From a virus: a DNA stretch of 64,000 nucleotides. This document shows positions 1-7,037 of this stretch, one piece after another. Each line of letters starts with the position of its first letter. Position 1 is the stretch's first letter. The notes under the pieces were generated by a model. It made no database searches. It was not told the DNA's origin and saw only the letters and a program-made list of their open reading frames with translations. The translations under genes and the position numbers were made by a program. The stretch spans positions 26,252 to 90,251 of IMG/VR virus record IMGVR_UViG_3300030294_000017, one strand, 5' to 3'.

Positions 1-128
1 TTAATGAGTTAAATGATATCAAAACAATATCTGTTAAAATTTTTGATAAATTTTATTTTCGTTATACATTGGATGAATGTACAGATTTAGCAAAAGACTA
101 TACACAAAATAAATTAAAAGTATTATGA
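1..128 (+). CDS. 3' end of a hypothetical protein (partial)
   Basis: An open frame runs from the window edge (first full codon at base 3) to a TGA at 126-128 and encodes about 41 residues ending in NKLKVL. The stop overlaps the ATG of the next gene (ATGA at 125-128), as in a tightly packed phage operon. No domain is recognisable and the start lies outside the window. Confidence 0.55.
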   Translation, partial: NELNDIKTISVKIFDKFYFRYTLDECTDLAKDYTQNKLKVL

Positions 129-577
129 GAAAAAGCGGATATTATTGGGCTTATGCCTTAAGTTTGGATAACATACCAATTAATGATTGGGTTGTGGTTT
201 TATACAACAAGGGTGTTGATAAATATAAGTATTATAACAATAATTGGTATAAAGAATATTGTTTCAGGGAAGTCGATGCTGAAATGATTGTGCACTTGAC
301 AGCTAATGACAGGAAAAAACAGCAGTTGATGTTTATAGATGCTGCCTGTGAATTAAATCAGGAAATGTATAAAAAACATGGAGAAATCTGTGATCAGTTT
401 TATTATATGACAAATGGATATACAGACATTTTCGGATTTGGAGATAAGACACTTTGGGATTCTGAAAACGATGAACGTGTATGGATTGAGGAAAACGACG
501 ATTATGAGAATTTTAAATCTTTCATAACTAACATATTTAATGTTTGGATTAAATCGTTAAACAAATTAAAATTATGA
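125..577 (+). CDS. hypothetical protein, 150 aa
   Basis: This protein is rich in Tyr, Trp and Asn and has no recognised domain. Its ATG overlaps the previous stop and its own TGA overlaps the next ATG, so the three genes are probably translationally coupled. The C-terminal part is acidic (ENDERVWIEENDDYENF). It resembles nothing I can name and looks like an accessory early phage protein. Confidence 0.6.
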   Translation: MRKSGYYWAYALSLDNIPINDWVVVLYNKGVDKYKYYNNNWYKEYCFREVDAEMIVHLTANDRKKQQLMFIDAACELNQEMYKKHGEICDQFYYMTNGYTDIFGFGDKTLWDSENDERVWIEENDDYENFKSFITNIFNVWIKSLNKLKL

Positions 578-930
578 CAATAACAAGTCTTTTTGGTTTG
601 GAATCAGATGACCCAAAACTAAAACTATTCCATGATACACGTGGAAACCCGAAAAAAGTTATATGTACAAAAGACAATCCAAGAAGCAGGTCTATTGAGC
701 ATCATATATTTAAAAAAGGTGATATAGTTGTTGTTAATGGAACTGTTGGGGAAGGAGATAATTTTATGGTTTCTATTCCTGAGGTGTGTGGTTTTTATGA
801 TTATACTCATTTTGAATTGGTGGATGATGAAGAAATAAAATTATGTGAAAGCCACAGTACTTGTTGTTATCCGTTGGATTCAGGGGAAATATGTTTGCCA
901 TCTAAAGGATGTTTTACAAAAGGTATATAA
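574..930 (+). CDS. hypothetical protein with possible SH3-like barrel, 118 aa
   Basis: The middle of the protein (about residues 45-88) reads as a small beta barrel: KKGDIVVVNGTVGEGDNFMV followed by a hydrophobic strand and an acidic end. This resembles the SH3-like 'KGDxVxV' folds common in small phage proteins. The tail has six Cys over about 25 residues, which could bind metal. Function is unknown. It starts four bases inside the previous gene. Confidence 0.55.
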   Translation: MTITSLFGLESDDPKLKLFHDTRGNPKKVICTKDNPRSRSIEHHIFKKGDIVVVNGTVGEGDNFMVSIPEVCGFYDYTHFELVDDEEIKLCESHSTCCYPLDSGEICLPSKGCFTKGI

Positions 931-951
931 TAATTTTAAAATATATAAACA

Positions 952-1380
952 ATGGAAGCCATAGTACAATTAAGAAAATCAGAATATGACACTCTTGTTG
1001 AATCTGCAAGCTTGAGTATTAAAAATATAGAAAGGAAAGCTCAAGAACTCTATGAAGAAAATGGAACTTTTGCAATAAAGATTGAACTTGATGTTCAAGA
1101 GAACTATCATAGTGATATAACCTTTAAAGCAAGTAGCTATGTAAAGGATTGGGATAATAAATTTCCTATATCAGACGATGACAAACGAAAGATAGTTAAA
1201 TTCGTGAATTATAAAGCCAAAGACTTACTTGTCAGAAAATTCGGTAAGCAAATAGCCAATGTCAATTTTTATAATGATGAAATTAAAAAGCTTAATATTG
1301 CTAGGAATTCATCGATGATTTTTACTATTACGGGTTGGCTTGCCGCTTTGACTTTGGTTTTAATATCAATATTGAAGTAA
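952..1380 (+). CDS. predicted tail-anchored membrane protein, 142 aa
   Basis: The first 115 residues are soluble and charged. The last about 22 (FTITGWLAALTLVLISIL) form one hydrophobic helix followed by a single Lys, so the protein is probably anchored by its C terminus with the bulk in the cytoplasm. It is the last gene before a strong terminator at 1396-1429. No family is recognised. Confidence 0.55.
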   Translation: MEAIVQLRKSEYDTLVESASLSIKNIERKAQELYEENGTFAIKIELDVQENYHSDITFKASSYVKDWDNKFPISDDDKRKIVKFVNYKAKDLLVRKFGKQIANVNFYNDEIKKLNIARNSSMIFTITGWLAALTLVLISILK

Positions 1381-1395
1381 ATACGCTAATTAAGC

Positions 1396-1429
1396 AAAGA
1401 GGACTGAATACATACATTCAGTCCTCTTT
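1396..1429 (+). terminator. hairpin terminator closing the first + operon
   Basis: AAAGAGGACTGAAT and ATTCAGTCCTCTTT form a perfect 14-bp stem with a 6-base loop and a T-rich 3' side, 15 bases after the stop of the membrane protein gene. This is a textbook intrinsic terminator. Confidence 0.85.
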
Positions 1430-1445
1430 ATATGTCACCCAAGGT

Positions 1446-1471
1446 CACACGATATATTTTCCTTCAATTTT
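1446..1471 (+). repeat. half copy of the 50-bp intergenic repeat
   Basis: The string CACACGATATATTTTCCTTC and the following AATTTT match the left half of the repeat seen in full at 12519-12567, 47829-47878 and 59027-59075 (core CAGACGA-N2-TAYTTTCCTTCAA). The right half (TTTTTGTGG) is absent. It lies directly after a terminator and before the gene at 1533. Confidence 0.5.
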
Positions 1472-1532
1472 CGTACTTATAATCCTATTAAAACCTTTTT
1501 AAGTTTTCAATTATAAAAAGGAAAATCTTTAT

Positions 1533-1757
1533 ATGGATGCAATTATAACTATTACTTTAGATCAATTAAAATCTTTATTAGATCAACAAATAGAGATTAC
1601 TATTGAAAAATGTATGTCCCAAACAAGTTATTACAATGATGAAAGCACAGACAGCTGTTCTAAATCTTTGCCTATAAATAAGGAAAGATTTTATAAAAAT
1701 GGTCGTAATTCAAAATATCCAAATGATTTCATAGTTCTATCGAAATATCTTAAGTGA
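1533..1757 (+). CDS. hypothetical protein, 74 aa
   Basis: A small protein whose first about 30 residues (ITITLDQLKSLLDQQIEITI) form a likely amphipathic helix, followed by a Ser/Cys-rich linker and a basic tail. It is the first gene after the 1396 terminator, with a 150-base leader. No family is recognised. Confidence 0.5.
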   Translation: MDAIITITLDQLKSLLDQQIEITIEKCMSQTSYYNDESTDSCSKSLPINKERFYKNGRNSKYPNDFIVLSKYLK

Positions 1758-1808
1758 TAATATAAATTGATTAAAAATATAAATTATTAAACCTCTAATA
1801 CAATTGAT

Positions 1809-2093
1809 ATGAATAATCCATTTTACTATTTACATGTTTGGTTCAGCAGACATCTGCTAGGTTTTTGCCCTGAGTGTAATTCATCATCACCTAAAATGTA
1901 TGGTTGTCCTGTATGTCATCATGATAGAACAGCACCTTTTGACAAAAAGAAATCACATTCATATTGGTTACGTTGGCGGGTACTGCATGGATATACTCAT
2001 GTTCATTATACTAAAGAGGAAAGAGCGTTTATAATGTCAATATTGTTGGATACCCCTGTTGAACAGCACTATTATAATTTTAATCAATTGTAA
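1809..2093 (+). CDS. zinc-ribbon protein, 94 aa
   Basis: Two CxxC pairs, CPEC (about residues 20-23) and CPVC (about 33-36), spaced 13 residues apart form a classic zinc-ribbon knuckle near the N terminus. The rest is basic and aromatic. Such proteins usually bind nucleic acid or act as small adaptors, but nothing here identifies a partner. Confidence 0.6.
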   Translation: MNNPFYYLHVWFSRHLLGFCPECNSSSPKMYGCPVCHHDRTAPFDKKKSHSYWLRWRVLHGYTHVHYTKEERAFIMSILLDTPVEQHYYNFNQL

Positions 2094-2099
2094 ATATTT

Positions 2100-2213
2100 A
2101 TGTTTTACTTAGCACATTTAAGAGTTACAAAATATTATGAAGACTTAAGTACACCTTATTATAAATCATATGAGATTGATAACTATATAAGCATAAATGC
2201 AATAATTTCCTAA
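2100..2213 (+). CDS. small ORF, 37 aa
   Basis: This ORF fills the gap between the zinc-ribbon gene and the gene at 2233, starting MFYLAHLRVTKYYEDL and ending NAIIS. Its support is the packed operon context and uninterrupted reading; it has no recognisable domain. It may be a chance ORF. Confidence 0.35.
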   Translation: MFYLAHLRVTKYYEDLSTPYYKSYEIDNYISINAIIS

Positions 2214-2232
2214 TATAATAAACTTTACCGAT

Positions 2233-3108
2233 ATGATTGATACCGATAATAAAATAGAAAATTTAAGGAGTTTATTTAAACATTTATTTGAATTTTGTGA
2301 TAATGAGTGGGTTTCTGTAAAAGATCATCCTTTAACACCAATCTATAATATGTTTGGATTGGATAAATCATGGAGTGAGGCTATAATGTTTGTTTTGAGT
2401 AATTGTAATGAGTTCGCAATATCTAATGATGGTGGAAATATAAGATATAGGTCTAAAACCTCTGTAACTCCAAATTATACAAAATTAATTGGTGATGTGG
2501 TTAAGTATTTCGAACCTGTTGCTATTGATACAAAGCTTGTTAAATACGAAGTTCGTAAATATTATAATAAAACCGACACCGTGAATAATAAATTAAATAG
2601 TTCACCACCAATGATATTCCTTAACGAAAATGATAAGCAACAAGTTTTTAGAGTAAAACGCAAATATGTACATAAGGTAAAGCCACTTGATTTAGATTCT
2701 ATACATATATCAAGCAACACACAACCTAAGGTATTCCTTGATTTAAATGAAAAATTCATACAACCTATTAAAGAAAAACGTAAATATGTACATAAGGTAA
2801 ATACCTCTGAATTTAAAGACAATATTCCACCTATGCATGGTAATGATACTGCATCCCCTAATGGAGAATCTAATACAAATATACCATATAAAACACATTT
2901 TAATGTGGATGATATTTGCTATACTGTTTATGATAATAAAATTATTGAAATGGAAATTGTTGGTGTCAATAAAAAGGGTAAAGATTATTTGCATAATCTT
3001 TATAACGATGAATACAAAATCGATGTGTTTGATATGTTGGTAACTGATTTACATGATTCCCCTGAATCTTTATGTGCAAAATTGTTACAAAATTATAAAA
3101 ACAAATGA
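2233..3108 (+). CDS. hypothetical protein with duplicated basic motif, 291 aa
   Basis: An N-terminal globular part (about 1-75) is followed by a low-complexity linker in which a segment with the octapeptide KRKYVHKV occurs twice, about 45 residues apart, each preceded by a PMIFLNE- or KVFLDLNE-like stretch. The C terminus (about 220-291) looks like a small beta barrel. The basic repeats suggest binding to DNA or RNA, but no family is recognised. Its stop overlaps the next ATG. Confidence 0.55.
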   Translation: MIDTDNKIENLRSLFKHLFEFCDNEWVSVKDHPLTPIYNMFGLDKSWSEAIMFVLSNCNEFAISNDGGNIRYRSKTSVTPNYTKLIGDVVKYFEPVAIDTKLVKYEVRKYYNKTDTVNNKLNSSPPMIFLNENDKQQVFRVKRKYVHKVKPLDLDSIHISSNTQPKVFLDLNEKFIQPIKEKRKYVHKVNTSEFKDNIPPMHGNDTASPNGESNTNIPYKTHFNVDDICYTVYDNKIIEMEIVGVNKKGKDYLHNLYNDEYKIDVFDMLVTDLHDSPESLCAKLLQNYKNK

Positions 3109-3578
3109 AGAAAATATATCAAACAATTTTTAAGAAGGGAAATGGTAATTGCTTACAAGCGGCTGCAGCAAGTTTGCTAGAAATTGATTTAGAGCTAGTA
3201 CCACATTTCATATCTCATGGTGCTGAATGGTACGAGGTTCTTTTTAAGTTTATAATGGATTCAGGTTATGAATTTAAAGGAACTATATATAATCCAAGAC
3301 AAATAGGCTGCTATGGCGGTGATTCAATGCCTACAATAGTAGATAATAAAGGTGTTAGCGGATTGTTCATAGGTATTGTTTACTCCCCAAGTTCTTTTAC
3401 GGCTGATGATTTAGCTAAATCATCAGCCTGTACTCATGCTGTGATTATAGATAAAGAATTCAGGATAGTTCATGACCCAAATCCTAATAATATAGACATA
3501 TTTGATTATCCATTATTTGATCAATTGGATTATCACGGAATATTAGAATTTTACTTAATAGAAAAATCCGAAAAATGA
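3105..3578 (+). CDS. C39-like papain-fold cysteine peptidase-like protein
   Basis: The pattern fits a minimal peptidase C39-like domain: a catalytic Cys in GNGNCLQAAAASLL (about residues 13-26), then a His in CTHAVII (about 108-114), then an Asp/Asn in VHDPNPNN (about 123-130). Such single-domain proteins are common in phages and may cut a host or phage protein or a signalling peptide. No export signal is seen, so it should act in the cytoplasm. It is coupled by overlaps to the genes on both sides. The substrate is unknown. Confidence 0.6.
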   Translation: MKKIYQTIFKKGNGNCLQAAAASLLEIDLELVPHFISHGAEWYEVLFKFIMDSGYEFKGTIYNPRQIGCYGGDSMPTIVDNKGVSGLFIGIVYSPSSFTADDLAKSSACTHAVIIDKEFRIVHDPNPNNIDIFDYPLFDQLDYHGILEFYLIEKSEK

Positions 3579-3757
3579 AAGAATTATTAAAAAAACAAAT
3601 TAAGCAAGGTGTATTAATGGCAATTGTATGTTGGATTGGTGTACTTATTATGGTGGTTACTGATCATGTTGATGGTTGTGTAATGCTTGCTACAGGTGGT
3701 ATAATATTTCCTTTATGTACGCTTGCATTATACATCAAACTCAAGCGTAATTATTAA
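3575..3757 (+). CDS. small two-helix membrane protein, 60 aa
   Basis: Two hydrophobic helices (about residues 13-29 and 36-53) are separated by a short Asp-containing turn, with Lys at both ends, suggesting a hairpin with both termini in the cytoplasm. It directly follows the cysteine peptidase-like gene with a 4-base overlap. It could be its membrane partner or a host-envelope modifier; no family is recognised. Confidence 0.5.
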   Translation: MKELLKKQIKQGVLMAIVCWIGVLIMVVTDHVDGCVMLATGGIIFPLCTLALYIKLKRNY

Positions 3758-3763
3758 TGAATT

Positions 3764-4015
3764 ATGCAGTTTGGTATAACAACAGGTCATAAATACAAAA
3801 CTAAAGGTGGTTGGACTGCTTTCATAATGACTTTCATAGATGAAAATCCAATAGGATATCTAATTGATTGCTTAGGTCATAAAGAACCATTTACATGTGC
3901 ATGGAACGTGGATACAGGTAAATGTATAAAACATGGGGATTTTACCGCCAAGGAAATAGTTACCCCATATGACATAATAGGTGAATGTACAGATGGCAAA
4001 GGTAGATGTAATTAA
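3764..4015 (+). CDS. hypothetical protein, 83 aa
   Basis: A small soluble protein with alternating beta-like segments (TAFIMTFIDENPIGYLID) and three Cys in its C-terminal half. It overlaps the next ORF by at least 23 bases. No family is recognised. Confidence 0.5.
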   Translation: MQFGITTGHKYKTKGGWTAFIMTFIDENPIGYLIDCLGHKEPFTCAWNVDTGKCIKHGDFTAKEIVTPYDIIGECTDGKGRCN

Positions 4016-4205
4016 AGGTATCAAGGATGTGTATAAGCCTTTAGAGGATGAAATTTCTAGACGTGAGCTGATTTATAGTCAAAGGTCTAATAAATGGCAA
4101 AACTCAGATAAGGGAGATGATTATTGGAGTAACATTTATTATCTTAAAGATATATTACAAGACTTGAGAACTTTTATGGGTAATTTAATAATAATGGATA
4201 AATGA
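3981..4205 (+). CDS. hypothetical protein, 74 aa
   Basis: A mostly helical, charged protein. Two in-frame ATGs exist; the second (3993, giving MAKVDVIKG) shortens the overlap with the preceding gene and may be the true start. No domain is recognised. Confidence 0.45.
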   Translation: MNVQMAKVDVIKGIKDVYKPLEDEISRRELIYSQRSNKWQNSDKGDDYWSNIYYLKDILQDLRTFMGNLIIMDK

Positions 4206-4208
4206 CTT

Positions 4209-4628
4209 ATGGATACAGTAATACCTAAACCTATACACGCTAAACCAAGTTTGTTTGCTGTTTACTTTGAACCTTTAAAGGAGATAGCTATAAGATATGG
4301 TTATAATTTAGTTATTCATGGTTCATTGAATCGGGATATGGACTTGATTGCAATACCTTGGCAAGAGGAAATAGATTCCCATTTGCTAATGATTGGGGAA
4401 ATGGCTAAATTTATGGGTGGTGAAATAGCTTTATTCAATGAGTCAAGGCATACAGATGGCACAATTGTTGGTGATGTATTCACCCATAAGCCTCATGGTC
4501 GTATATGTTATGTAATCAATATTTTTAGAGGTGGGTACTTAAGCGGTGGTGGGTTTGCTGATATGACATATTTTAAAGACCCCCAATATTACCTCGACAT
4601 TTCAGTAATACCCCCAATCAATATTTAA
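4209..4628 (+). CDS. nucleotidyltransferase-fold-like protein, 139 aa
   Basis: The segment LVIHGSLNRDMDLIAIPW (about residues 35-52) has the G-S followed by D-x-D pattern of nucleotidyltransferase-superfamily proteins, in the arrangement seen in small phage NTase-like proteins. The remainder contains a conserved-looking HKPHGR and a glycine-rich loop. No partner toxin or antitoxin is evident next to it. Activity and substrate are unknown. Confidence 0.45.
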   Translation: MDTVIPKPIHAKPSLFAVYFEPLKEIAIRYGYNLVIHGSLNRDMDLIAIPWQEEIDSHLLMIGEMAKFMGGEIALFNESRHTDGTIVGDVFTHKPHGRICYVINIFRGGYLSGGGFADMTYFKDPQYYLDISVIPPINI

Positions 4629-4641
4629 ATTCATAAATGTT

Positions 4642-4833
4642 ATGGCAGACGGAGAAAATAAAGATATAACTAATGTTAGTACCGATGATTTTGTAGAGCT
4701 TTTGAAAATGGTCAGTGCAATATCAAGTACAGCAACTAAAACAGATATATTAAAGAGCATGTCTGATATAAATGCAAATGAATCAAGGCAAAAAAGAATA
4801 TCAGAATTACTCAAGAAATATAATGTGGGGTGA
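4642..4833 (+). CDS. hypothetical protein, 63 aa
   Basis: An acidic N terminus is followed by a long helix rich in Ser, Thr and Lys. No domain is recognised. It sits in a row of similarly small early genes. Confidence 0.45.
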   Translation: MADGENKDITNVSTDDFVELLKMVSAISSTATKTDILKSMSDINANESRQKRISELLKKYNVG

Positions 4834-4881
4834 ATTTCAACAGTTCGTTTCAGAGCACATTAATAAAAATCATTAATTATA

Positions 4882-5073
4882 ATGACAAGTAGATTATCAA
4901 TTATTCCATTTATAAATTCCAAAGGTGAGGATAGATTTAAAGTAGTAGGACTCAATGGTAATACATTCATTGATGCATTTGGTCATGGTTATCATACAAA
5001 CGACAGTGCATATAATGGAATACTTATGTTTGTAAAATCTAAGAATTATAAGAAATCATGTCACAAAAAGTAG
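4882..5073 (+). CDS. hypothetical protein, 63 aa
   Basis: A small basic protein with a beta-rich first half (LSIIPFINSKGEDRFKVVGL). It overlaps the next gene by 16 bases. No domain is recognised. Confidence 0.45.
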   Translation: MTSRLSIIPFINSKGEDRFKVVGLNGNTFIDAFGHGYHTNDSAYNGILMFVKSKNYKKSCHKK

Positions 5074-5234
5074 ATGAATGGTATCCAAACGGCATAACTT
5101 GCTTACAGGTTTATAGTGAGCATGGTGAAACATTTTTTGGTACTATAGATGGTGTTGATATAGCTTGGGGTAGAGATGCCAAAAGTTGTAAGATAGCTTT
5201 ACAGGAATATTATGATGATGTTTATAATGCTTAA
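5058..5234 (+). CDS. hypothetical protein, 58 aa
   Basis: The frame opens with ATG at 5058 inside the end of the previous gene and gives a protein-like sequence (MSQKVDEWYPNGITCLQVYS onward, ending YYDDVYNA). It fills what would otherwise be a gap and sets the true start of the next gene at 5251. No domain is recognised. Confidence 0.5.
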   Translation: MSQKVDEWYPNGITCLQVYSEHGETFFGTIDGVDIAWGRDAKSCKIALQEYYDDVYNA

Positions 5235-5250
5235 AAATAGGGGCTTAACT

Positions 5251-5403
5251 ATGAATTTTGAAAGTAAAAGATTTACTACATGGGCTGATGAAACCTCATG
5301 GATAAAGGTGGATGTTGATAATAGATTATCTTATATAGCTGGTGAATTTAATACTGAAACTTTGAAAAGATACCAAACTATTAAACTTTCTCACACTAAG
5401 TAA
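5251..5403 (+). CDS. hypothetical protein, 50 aa
   Basis: The frame could open at 5212, but that would overlap the preceding 58-aa gene. The ATG at 5251 (MNFESKRFTTW) leaves a 16-base gap and is preferred. It is beta-rich with no recognised domain. Confidence 0.45.
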   Translation: MNFESKRFTTWADETSWIKVDVDNRLSYIAGEFNTETLKRYQTIKLSHTK

Positions 5404-5407
5404 AATT

Positions 5408-5605
5408 ATGAATGATAGAAGATTATATAGGCAATATGCACAATTTAAGGGTAATAAAGCTAAGGAATTTGTTAGAATAGAATCACAAATGTACGATATA
5501 GATACACTTGTGACTAGGGATTATAATGGTAAAGAAGAACGAACTATTATAAACTATAAGGAATTTGCCAATTGGATTATAAGGAGCTTACCTAATAACT
5601 TTTAA
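5408..5605 (+). CDS. hypothetical protein, 65 aa
   Basis: A basic, Tyr-rich small protein with an N-terminal helix (RRLYRQYAQFKGNKAKEF). No domain is recognised. It is four bases downstream of the previous stop. Confidence 0.45.
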   Translation: MNDRRLYRQYAQFKGNKAKEFVRIESQMYDIDTLVTRDYNGKEERTIINYKEFANWIIRSLPNNF

Positions 5606-5606
5606 T

Positions 5607-5717
5607 ATGAAATGTATAACTTTTGATAAGAAAGCACAAGATTCATTACCTCAGAACATTAAAGACAAAATGAAAGCTGATAGAGATAAGGCTAGACTTA
5701 AAAGGGATAATGTATGA
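5607..5717 (+). CDS. small basic ORF, 36 aa
   Basis: The frame runs from ATG at 5607 to TGA at 5715-5717, whose last bases overlap the next ATG. It encodes a highly charged helix ending KADRDKARLKRDNV. The precise ATGA junction supports it as a real gene. Confidence 0.4.
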   Translation: MKCITFDKKAQDSLPQNIKDKMKADRDKARLKRDNV

Positions 5718-5923
5718 AATGGAATAGAATTGGCGATGGTGTATTACCTGATGAAAAGCATGATAATAAAGAAATACTTATAAAGATTGATCATAATTGT
5801 GGTTATATGGTTGTAAGATGGAATAACACAATTAAGAGATTTATACCTCTAACATTTTATAACCAAGAAATAGCTATAAATCTAATCACAGGTGCATCTG
5901 ATTGGTGCGAAATAAATGCTTAA
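5714..5923 (+). CDS. DUF551-like small protein, 69 aa
   Basis: The sequence follows the DUF551 pattern seen in many phages: an N-terminal W-x-x-x-GDGVLPDE, a central strand carrying a Trp, and a C-terminal GASDWCEI. The function of that family is unknown. It overlaps the upstream gene by four bases. Confidence 0.45.
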   Translation: MKWNRIGDGVLPDEKHDNKEILIKIDHNCGYMVVRWNNTIKRFIPLTFYNQEIAINLITGASDWCEINA

Positions 5924-5934
5924 TATAAAAACTA

Positions 5935-6295
5935 ATGAATCATAATGGCTTATATGTTGCCAAATCTGATAGACACGGATTTGGCTGTTTTTCAAGTAAG
6001 AAAAATTAAAGTAGGTTCTAAAATAGTATGTAACGTTATAATAATTTCCAAATCTTACAACAATAATCAATATTTATTCCCTTGGAATTCCTCACTTAAT
6101 CAGGTAAGTATAGCATTATCAGAACTTTCATATTGTAATTCGTCATTTATAAGTCCTAATTTAAAAATACTCTCCATAGATAGGGATAAATTAACAATGA
6201 CTTTTAAATGTATAAAAAATATTGAATGTAAGTTCATCCCCACATTCAATATATTAAACGGTTTCAATGGTTTAATAAATCAAAAAAAATACTAA
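5935..6295 (+). pseudogene. frameshifted SET-domain-like gene
   Basis: Reading from ATG at 5935 gives MNHNGLYVAKSDRHGFGCFS, then stops at TAA 6007-6009. One frame over, the sequence continues KVGSKIVCNVIIISK and on to the stop at 6293-6295. Joined across the five-A run at 6001-6005, the two parts align along their length with the intact paralog at 9477-9734 (HGFGCFS, then CNVI, then FPWNS-LNQVSI, then YCN-PNL). The G-x-G near the N terminus and the late N-x-PN motif resemble the edges of a minimal SET domain. Removing one A restores the frame, so this is a mutation, a slippage site or a homopolymer sequencing error. Confidence 0.6.
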
Positions 6296-6298
6296 GTT

Positions 6299-6529
6299 AT
6301 GCTTGAATCTAAAACAAAGACAATAACTAAATTTATATTGATTATAAGTGGGGTAGAAGTACCTTTTACCACTAAGGAATTATGCATCAGAGTAGGGATA
6401 ATGGCATATAAAATAAACTCACAAGTAAAAATGATAGAAAGAATAACTATGTGGAATCTATCGGCTAAAGGTTCATCAATAATTATGGCAGATGATTTTG
6501 ACAGGACAATACTTTTATATACTATTTGA
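6299..6529 (+). CDS. hypothetical protein, 76 aa
   Basis: A small protein with a Lys-rich N terminus and hydrophobic beta segments. No family is recognised. It is the last gene before a 500-base stretch with no convincing coding sequence. Confidence 0.4.
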   Translation: MLESKTKTITKFILIISGVEVPFTTKELCIRVGIMAYKINSQVKMIERITMWNLSAKGSSIIMADDFDRTILLYTI

Positions 6530-6770
6530 ACTGACATATATCATAATTAAGTTAAAAGATGTTAAAGATATTCAGACTTGGTATTGTTATCTCTGTATTA
6601 ATAATTTTCAACTGACATAATAGTATATAATATATATCCCCCATATTGTCCATATATTTGACCTCTCTTACTATCTCTTTGAAACTTTTTGCCATATTCC
6701 TTGAACTCATTTCCTATCTCACTTACTGACATAACTTTAAAACTTTGAATTCAAGGGAAAGCCTCTGAGA
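6525..6770 (+). promoter_or_regulatory. non-coding stretch with three TGACATA elements
   Basis: No ORF here looks protein-like. Three copies of a short motif occur in the same orientation: CTGACATATAT (6531-6541), CTGACATAATAGTATATAAT (from about 6612) and CTGACATAAC (from about 6726). The same word, CTGACATATATAATAA or CTGACATAATTTATA, recurs in the regulatory regions at 52.4 and 54.8 kb and between the capsid and sheath genes. I read it as a promoter or operator element; which one is not shown. Confidence 0.35.
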
Positions 6771-6780
6771 TATGTCTGAT

Positions 6781-7014
6781 ATTTCTCGGCAAATTTGGAA
6801 TATTTCTGAATATCTCTTGGATACCTTTGGTGGTTTTCAAATATAAATGATAAACTGATAATTTGCCGAGAAATGGTAAACACTAACCTAGTAACGAAAG
6901 TGAATGGAATGGTCTTAATGAATTGACATAGGCTGCAGGATGTACCTAATAAGTCGGAGGATATGGTTACTGTGGAGGCAAAAGCCCCTTGTAGGCTCAA
7001 GTCCTACAATTATC
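6781..7014 (+). ncRNA. candidate structured RNA with a tRNA-like 3' end
   Basis: Several complementary segments are nested here. ATTTCTCGGCAAATT (6781-6795) pairs perfectly with 6860-6874. GATAATT (6857-6863) can instead pair with AATTATC (7008-7014). AGTAAC (6890-6895) pairs with GTTACT (6966-6971). GGC-AAAA-GCC (6977-6986) forms a mini-hairpin. TTGTAGG and CCTACAA (6989-7009) form a 7-bp hairpin with loop CTCAAGT, close to a T-psi-C loop. The 3' part thus mimics a tRNA T arm, variable arm and acceptor, but no D arm or anticodon arm fits. It precedes a methyltransferase gene. Confidence 0.4.
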
Positions 7015-7037
7015 ACATTTAAAAAATATTTGAGTAT

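Noticed and set aside
6857-7014. A tRNA gene (possibly with an intron) from GATAATT to AATTATC
   Set aside because: Acceptor-like and T-arm-like parts fit, but no D stem pairs, no 7-base anticodon loop with T33 appears, and the 87-base insert is too short and lacks group I core motifs. It is kept as a structured RNA candidate only.
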